Below, piece by piece: positions 7,322 to 13,334 of a stretch of DNA of 13,430 bases. Origin of the DNA: Baffinella frigidus (Eukaryota > Cryptophyceae > Cryptomonadales > Baffinellaceae); the NCBI GenBank assembly GCA_026770585.1, contig MU646317.1, positions 447,825 to 461,254 on the forward strand, in the 5' to 3' direction. Each line of letters opens with the position of its first letter. Positions within the stretch are counted from its first letter, which is position 1. The position numbers were made by a program, and so were the translations under genes. The notes under the pieces are model-generated. The model did not search any database and was not told where the DNA came from. It saw only the letters and a list, made by a program, of their open reading frames with translations.

Positions 7322-7434
7322 TACAGGGTTTCCTCGATTTTAAGAACACGCCCCCCCTCCCCCAGGACCACCGTAGGCTCCTAGGTATTGGCCTACTGTA
7401 GATAGCGTGTTCTTAAATTCGAGGTACCCCTGTA
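7322..7434. mobile_element. F1 foldback element, copy 4
   Basis: Left arm begins TACAGGGTTTCCTCG and runs to AAGAACACGC; the reverse complement of the right arm begins TACAGGGGTACCTCG and ends AAGAACACGC. About 30-bp arms with few mismatches. 113 bp, TA at both ends. The distal half of the arm differs from copies 1 and 2, so only the outer 15 bp are shared by the whole family. Confidence 0.8.
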
Positions 7435-7731
7435 ACCATCTTGACCATCGTTAGAGAGAGCCTTTATTGATACGGACATGACCACACGTATTCCCCACCG
7501 AGGAGGCTATCATGAGCCCAAGCAGCTCTCGCCCTCAGTCCCCCCCCTCGCTTCCTGTACATACAGCTTCGGGTGGCCCGCCTCGCAGCGAGACTCCGAA
7601 AAGATCAGGCTGTGTTTCAGCCGGGTCGAGAGGGAGTTGATGCACACTCTACTGTTCTTCGCACCAAGGTCTTCTCACTTCTCACAAAGAAGAACAGCTG
7701 TTCTTCTCACCAATCTCTACTACTCTTCCCC
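7435..7731. other. probable 3' UTR of the armadillo gene
   Basis: Non-coding stretch downstream of the TGA at 7732-7734 on minus. It contains a perfect 20-bp palindrome at 7688-7707 (AGAAGAACAG + CTGTTCTTCT). No poly(A) signal could be assigned with confidence. Confidence 0.5.
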
Positions 7732-9045
7732 TCAGCTGCCGAGATTGGTCAAGAGACCCTTCCCGTCCTTCTGGAGGGCCTCGTTATCGGGAAACGCAGC
7801 CAAGGCCTTTTCGACGAGAGCAACCGCGCCTGCTTTTCGGACCTGCGTTCGCAATTCCGAATCTAACCGTGAGATCCAGTACAGCGCCCCGCACCCTTGC
7901 CTCTGCACGCCCTCGCTTGACTCGTGCGCCCCAATCGCCTTGACCACTGCCTCGATGCCGCCCTTCGCCGCCACCGGAGCCCGGTTCGCGGCATCGAACG
8001 CGAGGTTGCGCAGCGCCTCGCACCCTTTTTCCTGCACCTGGACGCTCGATCCGTGCGCCCCCATCGCCTTCAACAGTGCATCGATGCCCCCCTTCGTCGC
8101 CACCAGAACCCGGTTCTCCTGATTAAAAGAGATGTTGCCCAGCGCCTCACACCCTTGCGTTTGCACCTCCACGCTCGACCCGTGCGCCGCCAATGCGTTC
8201 ATCACCACATCGATGCCCCCCTTCGCCGCCACTGCCAACCGGATTTCCTCATTCAAGGAGAGGTTGCCCAGCGCCTCGCACCCTTGCCTCTGCACGCCCT
8301 CGCTTGATCCGTGCGCCCCCATTGCGTTGACCACCACCCCGATACCCTTCGGCGCCATCGTAACCCGGTTCTCGGCATGCAAAGCGAGAAACTTCAGCGC
8401 CTCACACCCTGCCTCCTGCACCTCCACGCTTGATCGGTGCGCCCCCATCGCGTTGACCACCGCATCGATGCCCCCCTTTGCCGCAACCAGAACCCTGATC
8501 TCCTTACTTAAAGCGAGGTTGCCCAGTGCCTCGCACCCTTGCGCCTGCACCTCCGCGCTCGACCCGTTTGCCCCCATCGCCTTCACCACCAGCGCGATGC
8601 CCCCCTTGGCGACCACCAGAGTCCGGTTCTCCGCATTCAAAGAGAGAAACTTCAGCGCCTCGCACCCTTTCTCCTGCACGACCGCGCTCGACCCGTGCGC
8701 CCCCATCGCGTTCAACACTGCATCGATGCCCCCCTTCACCGCCATCAAAACCCGGTTCTCCGCACCCGAAGCGAGTTTGCCCAGCAACCCGCACCCTTCC
8801 TCCTGCACGCCCGCGCTCGACCCGTTTGCCGCCATCACCTTCACCACCAGCTCGATGCCCCCCTCCGCCGCCACCGCCACCCGGTTCTCCTCAGTCGACG
8901 CGAGAGCCGCCAGCGCCTGGCAACAGGGCTGCACCACTTCCGCGCTGTCCGGGTGATCAACGAGGTAGCGTTTCAACTTGTCGATCTTTGCGTCGTCGTC
9001 GTCGTCGTCCGAGTCGGAACTCTCGCTCGCGTCCGAATCGCCGGC
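7732..9045 (-). CDS. last exon: acidic linker and 9 armadillo repeats
   Basis: A 437-residue open stretch ending in TGA. It starts after a CCCAG acceptor with an acidic linker (Asp/Ser, six consecutive Asp at 13-18). Nine armadillo-type repeats follow, marked by G-C-E-A-L-like helix starts at about 40, 84, 127, 170, 213, 255, 298, 341 and 384, and by recurring ENRV and AAKGGIDAVV motifs. The unit is 43 residues (129 bp), one longer than the usual 42; one repeat (MAPKGIGVVV) has lost a residue. There is no ATG before the repeats in this frame: the first in-frame start-like codon is a TTG at 8976, and a TGA lies upstream at about 9057. An upstream exon is therefore required. Armadillo domains bind proteins in an elongated groove; the partner is unknown. 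Confidence 0.92.
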   Translation of the reverse strand, partial: AGDSDASESSDSDDDDDDAKIDKLKRYLVDHPDSAEVVQPCCQALAALASTEENRVAVAAEGGIELVVKVMAANGSSAGVQEEGCGLLGKLASGAENRVLMAVKGGIDAVLNAMGAHGSSAVVQEKGCEALKFLSLNAENRTLVVAKGGIALVVKAMGANGSSAEVQAQGCEALGNLALSKEIRVLVAAKGGIDAVVNAMGAHRSSVEVQEAGCEALKFLALHAENRVTMAPKGIGVVVNAMGAHGSSEGVQRQGCEALGNLSLNEEIRLAVAAKGGIDVVMNALAAHGSSVEVQTQGCEALGNISFNQENRVLVATKGGIDALLKAMGAHGSSVQVQEKGCEALRNLAFDAANRAPVAAKGGIEAVVKAIGAHESSEGVQRQGCGALYWISRLDSELRTQVRKAGAVALVEKALAAFPDNEALQKDGKGLLTNLGS

Positions 9046-12000
9046 CTGGGATCGGGCTCAGGGTTCAGGATTTCCCTGGGTGCCAGGCGTGTGCCAGAAC
9101 CTCTTCCCTGAGACAGGGTCGATGGCCGTCTGCCGTTCCGGCACCACCAAGAGACCACCAAGAGAGTCAGGGGAACACTGCCAAGAGAGTCGGGGGAAAG
9201 GCGAGCCGCCTCAAACGGCATCGGGGCGGTGGGTTTGTGTTTCTCCCCACAGTGGAGCAAGACAAAACACCTGCAGCAAAGCGCGCGCATATTACCGGAA
9301 GGGGACGGTCGCCTCTTCCGCCGCCCCCTGCTGTTCAGAAAATCTGTCCGTAGATACGAGTGTGCGTTTTCACTCGACGAGATATCACTGTGTGCAAAAT
9401 GGCTGAAAGAAGCGTGGAGGTCTGCTAGACCAACGCCACACTGTCTGCATCGGCATGTAGTGCTTCCGGCTTCAGGTCCCTTCATGTTGAGATCTTTCGG
9501 CAAGCGATCCTCATTTCGGAAGAACACTGAACCACATTTGCTTTTTTTGCCATGTTAGGCAAGGGGCGTATGTCCAAGATAGCAAAACCACCCCAACATG
9601 CCACAAATAAAGTTAAAATGGCGTGAAAAGTTATACCGATTCAGCTATGTTCCGAGATTAGATATACGGGAAAGACCATGCGCAGCACCAGGCCACCGGG
9701 CCAGCTACTCGAGGCTGACCGTGACCTTTGTTTGAAAACTACACGTGGCTGCGTATTAACATTTTTAGAGGTTTTGTACGGGAATGGTCACGTTACCCCC
9801 CGACGTTCGGGCAGTAACGTGACCATTTCTCGTACAAACTTGGACGCGAGTGTAAAACCCGGCATTCAAAAAAAGCCCACGGTCACAGCCTCGAGTGGAG
9901 ATGGCGTGTACCTCACTCGATGACACCGCCATCAAGGCCTCTGCCTGGTACCACCATTCCTGGGCGCCAACCTGGGTGAGAGCGAAAAGAGGATCAGTGC
10001 CCAATTCAAGCGTGGGCTTTCCAAGGAAAAATACACTGGGGTGGAAAGAGACCCCTAAATCCTACGGGGGTTTGACATTTAAGGTTAGGGTCTAGGGTTT
10101 AGGGTTGGGGTTAGGGGTTAGGGTTTGTGGACACGTAGCGATGGGTACCTTGACTTTGAAGGGCTTGGCGCTGCCGTCGTCCTCGACAAGCTTCCCGGTC
10201 TGTCCTGGCTGCTCACACACACACCAACCACGCCAGGCTCAGTGCCACCGGCTCAAAAAATCTAAAAGTGGCAAGATCAAACCTCTTTTACAGGTTTTGT
10301 ACGGGAATTGGCCACGTGGCGTGCGGATTATCCGTGCTCCTTGTGACAAATTCCCGTACAAACCTAGACGCGAGCGTACAACCAACATTTGAGAAAAGGC
10401 CACGGGCAGCCTCGAGTGGAAAGGGATGATTTCAGAGGGACGAAGTGGTTGACAGGAAGCGGGCGCACCTTCAAGGGTCCACCGGCGGCGTCCCCCACGC
10501 GTTCGTAGCCAGGCGTCAAGCAAACCAACCCCCCAACAGGCGGCCTGTCTTGGTCGTCTTCTGAGACGAGGACCAGGCGGCCGGCGGCGGAGAACCAGCC
10601 GGTGTCGCCGCGCGGGCCGCGGACGTTGTAGGGGACGTCGGAACCGTCGTTGGCGATCACCGTCCCGACGTCCCCTGTGGGCGAAGGACCGTTTTGAGGA
10701 AGTGGGATAAAAACACCGCAACAGCGACCCACGTTGTTCGTATCGCTGACCACACGAGAATGCTAGAGGAGTCTGTTTAAAACCGGGATGTAGCCTGTGT
10801 GTAGTAACTTTCGTTGGATTGGTCACGTAGGTAGGCAAGATTAGTCCAGGCGCGAGGTTGGAAAACCCTATCCTGGTACAGTTGTTTGCAACCCCACATG
10901 TAAATAGGCCCCTCTTGCATTCTCGAGTGGGAGAAACGTCAGGATCTCATATGAAAACTGATTCAATTTACAACACGGTTGTGTGCTGTCTTAAGGATGG
11001 TATCGGTCACGTATTGGCCATCTTAGCCTCAAAGTAACTTTAAAACAGCACACAATCACAACCAAGATAACAAAAAAATATCAAATTGAATCAGGTTGCA
11101 TATTCGATCGCACCTGGCAGATTCAAACACCCCTCGTTGGTCTCTCCGGGCGCCAGCTTGACCTTGCTCCCCACCTGAATTAGGGTTTAGGAAAACGTTT
11201 CATGCTATTATCTGTTATTCGCGGGGTGTCAGGGTTGTTGTTGCTATCTTGGGCAAACAAACCATACCCAACATAGCACAAACATTCAGAGATGTTCCGA
11301 AATGAGATTGGCGTCAGACCGTGATACTTCCCTCCGCGGCACCGCCCCCCCCCCCCTTCGGCCCCGCGGTCTGTGTCGAGAACTGGTACGAGTAGCAGGA
11401 GGGGCACTGGCAGCCGTTGCCGGGGCCGCAACGTCCGTCGCACCCGCACGCATCGTCGCACCTCCTGTGCCGTCCTCCGGCGTAGCCTTTCTTGCCACAC
11501 GTTTTCCTGCAGGAAAAGGGATACAGCCGGCTGACGACGCTGAAAGTTGACCATCGAGATTTGCGAGGTCAGCCGAAGGGGTTTGCATTGACGTTTTCGG
11601 GGTGAGGGCAGACCACAAAGACTCCCAAGTGAACTCGACCCTTTGTACACATATCAATATGTGCATTTGGAGCCCAAGTTTGCCTGATATGAGATCTTCC
11701 TGATACAAGTCGACCTTTCGAAAGGACTTTGGAAAGTCCACTTGAGAGTCCTCTTGGTGGGAGGCTCGGAGCATACCGCCAGCCCTCCTAGGCGGACCGA
11801 ATCAAGGCTGGAGCATGCGCCAATTCCTCGAGCGGCACCTTCAAAAACGAATGTGCCACCCGAGGAAATGGCTCCAAACAATCGTCGATTTGGTCCGCCT
11901 CGCAGGGCTGGTGGTAGGTAACTGTTTTAGATCCCCTTGCTCGGAGCCAAGAGGTCAAAACAAAGGGGTCAGTTTTCTAGCTCCAGGTCGCCAATCGTAA

Positions 12001-13194
12001 CGGAAAAGAGAGCTCTCTTGGCAACCAAGAAGATCAAGGGATGAGGCCAAACCCGCAGTAGAAGCGACCACCGCATTGGGGAGACAGCTTCCGAGAGGCC
12101 ACGACGTCTTCCGTTTTTTCAAGCTCGCACGATGCGGCCCCCCACTCGTCCGCATCTCCGAATCTGTGTTTCACCGGCCGACAATCAACGGGATTAGACA
12201 CGCCGTCGATATGAATAACCTCTGATGTTTCGAACTTTGTGATTGTGAGGCATCGGCGACTCACAAAGTTTGCGAGTCATCTGGGTCTCGCTGTGTTTTG
12301 GAATCTAGAAGCGACGAAGAAACCGCAGAGGACGTATGTCAGTACCTGACATACGAGACGTCTCCGTCGAATCGCACGATTTGCCCCTCCTCCTCATCCC
12401 CTGCCGATCTGTTGCCCCACCCGTACCTGGAGAGAGTCCGATCAGTTTTTCACACCTAATCGGCTGAAGACACAGGGTCCCTTCTGAATTCTGGGAAAAA
12501 ACTCAGAGGACATATGTCCTCTGAGTTTTGTCGGGCGCGTGTCTCAGGCATATGCGCTTCGATTCTCGAGAAAGTTGATCACGGCCGCTGTGGCGACGAA
12601 GACACGGAAAACCCTACAGATACAGATGACATCGCATCGGCCTTTCTGACCAGGAGTCGTGGTGTGGTGTGCGGGACGATACTGATGAGCAGTTTGGACG
12701 GGTCTGGCGCGGTTCATACAGTTTGATCTCGAAAACGGATTTCACGGGCCCGCCTCGGCAGCATCTTCAAAAAAGAACGCTTGCTGATCCGAAAATGGCT
12801 CAGGAGTGACATCCTGAAACCGTCAGCTCCAGGATGACAAGCCGCGAAGGACCCCCCCCTAGCGTTGCGCTTTCGAGCGGGACGGGAACAACTTTGAGAG
12901 GTTTGAAGATTTGGACCTGATCCGAGGCCAGATTCCGGCCTCAGACTTTTGAAATGTTCTGTACCCGCTGGAGAGCGGCAGGGGCCTTCTTCTAGCCGTC
13001 GTGATGTGTGTTACGATACCTGTATCGAGAGTAAAAAAGAAAGAAGAATGAAGGACGATACCTCGAGCGTCAAAAAGAAAGAAGAATGAAGAAGGATACC
13101 TGGCATCGACGACAGAGGCCTTGACGCGGACTGTGTCCCCTTCTGCGAAGCGAGAGGCCTTCTCACAGTCCTCGCACATGTCGAAGTCGCACTC
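7732..13194 (-). CDS. multi-exon zinc-finger / MIB-type SH3-repeat / armadillo protein (5' partial)
   Basis: One spliced gene read right to left, 5' end beyond the window. Domain order: end of a ZZ/C1-like zinc finger (CDFDMCEDC), a Mind-bomb/KEG-type SH3-like repeat (GDTVRVKASV, YGWG, FDGDVSYV, EWGAASCELE), a Cys-rich module (CDGRCGPGNGCQCPSC), two MIB/HERC2-like repeats (VGxxVKL, DVGTV, PYNVRG, then GDAAGGPLK, KPFKVK, EWWYQAEAL), an acidic linker, and 9 armadillo repeats. Exons proposed: 13194-13100, 12426-12346, 12163-about 12106, 11506-about 11328, 11174-11114, 10674-10469, 10208-10149, 9971-9912, 9045-7732. Six junctions are GT-AG, phase-compatible and complete a domain core or continue into the linker. 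Both junctions of the Cys-rich exon are unresolved. Mind bomb and KEG are ubiquitin ligases, but no RING is visible here, so a scaffold role is as likely. Being a single gene is inference; transcript data would settle it. Confidence 0.75.
9771..9905. repeat. intronic hairpin repeat F5, copy 1
   Basis: GGTTTTGTACGGGAATGGTC with CACGTTAC forms a near-perfect 24-bp stem with GTAACGTGACCATTTCTCGTACAAA in inverse order. The flank GACGCGAGTGTA and CAGCCTCGAGTGGA also recurs at 10290-10425. It lies in the intron between exons 9912 and 9045. Confidence 0.85.
9912..9971 (-). CDS. exon: end of second MIB/HERC2-like repeat
   Basis: Twenty codons between CTCTCACCCAG and GAG|GTACAC, phase 0 at both ends. 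Encodes VGAQEWWYQAEALMAVSSSE, the WWY-x-A-x-A-L close typical of the repeat. It joins the KPFKVK exon upstream and the acidic linker downstream without frame loss. Confidence 0.85.
10078..10127 (+). repeat. telomere-like TTTAGGG block inside an intron
   Basis: Units TTAGGGTCTAGGG, TTTAGGG, TTGGGG, TTAGGGG, TTAGGG on plus, hence CCCTAA-type on the transcript strand. It sits in the 177-bp intron 9972-10148, starting about 20 nt past the donor. Confidence 0.9.
10149..10208 (-). CDS. exon: middle of second MIB/HERC2-like repeat
   Basis: Twenty codons between GTGAGCAG and AAG|GTACCC, phase 0 at both ends. Encodes PGQTGKLVEDDGSAKPFKVK. It directly continues GDAAGGPLK from the upstream exon, giving the recurrent PLK-PG-x-x-G-x-L/V pattern. 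Too short to be seen as an open frame on its own. Confidence 0.85.
10290..10425. repeat. intronic hairpin repeat F5, copy 2
   Basis: Same block as 9771-9905: GGTTTTGTACGGGAATT pairs with AATTCCCGTACAAACC, and the flanks GACGCGAGCGTA and CAGCCTCGAGTGGA are shared. The hairpin loop sequence differs. It lies in the intron between exons 10469 and 10208. Confidence 0.85.
10469..10674 (-). CDS. exon: end of first and start of second MIB/HERC2-like repeat
   Basis: 206 bp (2 bases + 68 codons) between CCCACAG and AAG|GTGCGC. Encodes DVGTVIANDGSDVPYNVRG, then GWFSAAGRLVLV (end of repeat 1), a short linker, and VGGLVCLTPGYERVGDAAGG (start of repeat 2). Incoming phase 1, outgoing phase 0, matching the neighbouring exons. 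Open frame continues past the donor without similarity. Confidence 0.88.
10795..10930. repeat. dispersed repeat R2, copy B (intronic)
   Basis: Matches 6432-6578: GTGTAGTAACTTTC, ATTGGTCACG and the exact 20-base stretch at 10889-10908. It lies in the intron between exons 11114 and 10674. Confidence 0.75.
10958..11094. repeat. foldback F6, intronic
   Basis: CTGATTCAATTT (10958-10969) is the exact inverse of 11083-11094, and TTGTGTGCTGT (10979-10989) of 11045-11055. The stem is interrupted; span 137 bp. No TA ends. It lies just inside the donor of exon 11114. Confidence 0.75.
11114..11174 (-). CDS. exon: start of first MIB/HERC2-like repeat
   Basis: 61 bp (20 codons + 1 base) between CTAATTCAG and CCAG|GTGCG. 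Encodes VGSKVKLAPGETNEGCLNLP. The leftover G joins the GG of the next exon to give the expected LPG-DVGTV. The acceptor pyrimidine/branch region consists of a telomere-like CCTAAACCCTAA. Confidence 0.82.
11328..11506 (-). CDS. exon: Cys-rich CGPxNGC module (ends uncertain)
   Basis: After a strong acceptor (TATCCCTTTTCCTGCAG) the frame reads KTCGKKGYAGGRHRRCDDAC and then GCDGRCGPGNGCQCPSCYSY, a C-x-C-x3-C-x5-C-x-C-x2-C pattern that looks like a compact zinc-binding unit. The dense spaced cysteines show this is the coding frame; the other two minus frames are Arg- or Ala-rich. The frame then runs through a 12-G tract (11345-11356) to a TGA at 11314-11316. The best donor (GAA|GTATCA, 11327) is one base out of phase with the next exon. 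An 11-G tract would restore the phase, so a homopolymer length error is possible. The upstream junction to the 12163 exon is also unresolved. Confidence 0.65.
11774..11916. mobile_element. foldback element F4 with TA ends
   Basis: Left end TACCGCCAGCCCTCCTAGG; the reverse complement of the right end reads TACCACCAGCCCTGCGAGG. Pairing continues, with gaps, through GGCGGACC and TTCCTCGxGxGGCAC to the centre near 11845. 143 bp, TA at both ends. It lies between the exons at 12106 and 11506, presumably in an intron. Confidence 0.75.
12106..12163 (-). CDS. exon: end of Mind-bomb/KEG-type SH3-like repeat
   Basis: After GAAACACAG the sequence A-TTC-GGA gives FGDADEWGAASCELEKTED, the W-x-A-x-x-x-E-L-E close of the repeat. 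The first base completes the split Arg codon from the exon at 12346. The pyrimidine tract is weak. The 3' end is not fixed: GT occurs directly after the Asp codon (12105) and again further on, and the frame stays open to a TGA at 12034. Confidence 0.72.
12233..12270. repeat. 10-bp stem hairpin in intron
   Basis: AACTTTGTGA (12233-12242) is the inverse of TCACAAAGTT (12261-12270), 18-nt loop. Inside the 182-bp intron 12164-12345. Confidence 0.75.
12333..12355 (-). promoter_or_regulatory. hairpin holding a 5' splice site in its loop
   Basis: CGTATGTCAG, then a 3-nt loop, then CTGACATACG: a perfect 10-bp stem. On the transcript strand the 5' arm is exactly the last 10 nt of the 12346-12426 exon, the loop is the first 3 intron bases (GTA), and the 3' arm is intron bases 4-13. 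Role is inference. Confidence 0.7.
12346..12426 (-). CDS. exon: middle of Mind-bomb/KEG-type SH3-like repeat
   Basis: 81 bp between CTCTCTCCAG and GTCAG|GTACTG. Encodes YGWGNRSAGDEEEGQ then IVRFDGDVSYV with split Arg codons at both ends (phase 2). It supplies the YGWG and x-FDGDV core expected after GDTVRVKASVVDA. The donor lies in a perfect hairpin (see 12333-12355). Confidence 0.85.
12498..12529. repeat. 32-bp perfect palindrome in intron
   Basis: Each half is AAAACTCAGAGGACAT read on its own strand. It lies about 70 nt before the acceptor of the 12426 exon. Its CAGAGGACATATGTC core resembles CAGAGGACGTATGTC at the hairpin near 12325-12340. Confidence 0.9.
13020..13099 (-). repeat. tandem duplication of an intron 5' end
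   Basis: Two units (13099-13062, 38 nt; 13061-13020, 42 nt) each start GTATC and share ATTCTTCTTTCTTTTT. Together they give AG|GTATC at 13099, 13061 and 13019. Only the first is in phase with the next exon. Confidence 0.85.
13100..13194 (-). CDS. exon: zinc-finger end and start of SH3-like repeat
   Basis: 95 bp from CGTGGCAG to GCCAG|GTATCC. Encodes ECDFDMCEDCEKASRF, the second half of a ZZ/C1-like zinc finger, then AEGDTVRVKASVVDA. The only AG between the upstream in-frame TAA (about 13220) and the first Cys is this one, so earlier exons with the first half of the finger must lie beyond 13194, probably beyond the window edge. Confidence 0.82.
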
Positions 13195-13334
13195 CTGCCA
13201 CGACCACAGGTTATAAATTGCGGATGAAGGTTATAAGGTTATTAGTTGCTTGTGGTACTAGAACCATTGTAGATTGGTACCAGAAACATTCAAGATTTGT
13301 GCCAGAACGATAGATGTATACATATATATATATA

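Noticed and set aside
8132-8956. Long plus-strand open frames opposite the armadillo exon (also 7478-8122 and 8526-9353)
   Set aside because: They are antisense shadows of a GC-rich repetitive coding region: Ser/Pro/Arg-rich repeats with no independent domain.
8973-9527. A 184-codon minus frame upstream of the armadillo exon as its N-terminus
   Set aside because: It is in a different frame from the acidic linker and ends in Thr repeats that are the wrong-frame reading of the Asp run. The acceptor at 9046 with phase 0 explains the join better.
10364-10838. Alternative minus frame rich in Arg/Pro across the 10469-10674 exon
   Set aside because: The other frame gives MIB/HERC2-like motifs with matching splice phases; this one is low-complexity.
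11302-11550. Plus-strand Ala-rich open frame opposite the Cys-rich exon
   Set aside because: The minus frame has a regular Cys pattern and a strong acceptor; the plus frame is low-complexity Ala/Arg.
11846-11914. An exon-like minus stretch between CCACCAG and TTGAAG|GTGCCG containing spaced Cys and acidic residues
   Set aside because: It coincides with the right arm of foldback F4 (11774-11916), so the apparent splice sites and open frame come from the element; no domain similarity.
12859-13099. Read-through of the zinc-finger exon into a Phe/Ser-rich open frame ending near 12859
   Set aside because: The Phe-rich part is the duplicated pyrimidine tract of the intron. Splicing at 13099 restores the SH3-like repeat, while read-through gives no domain.
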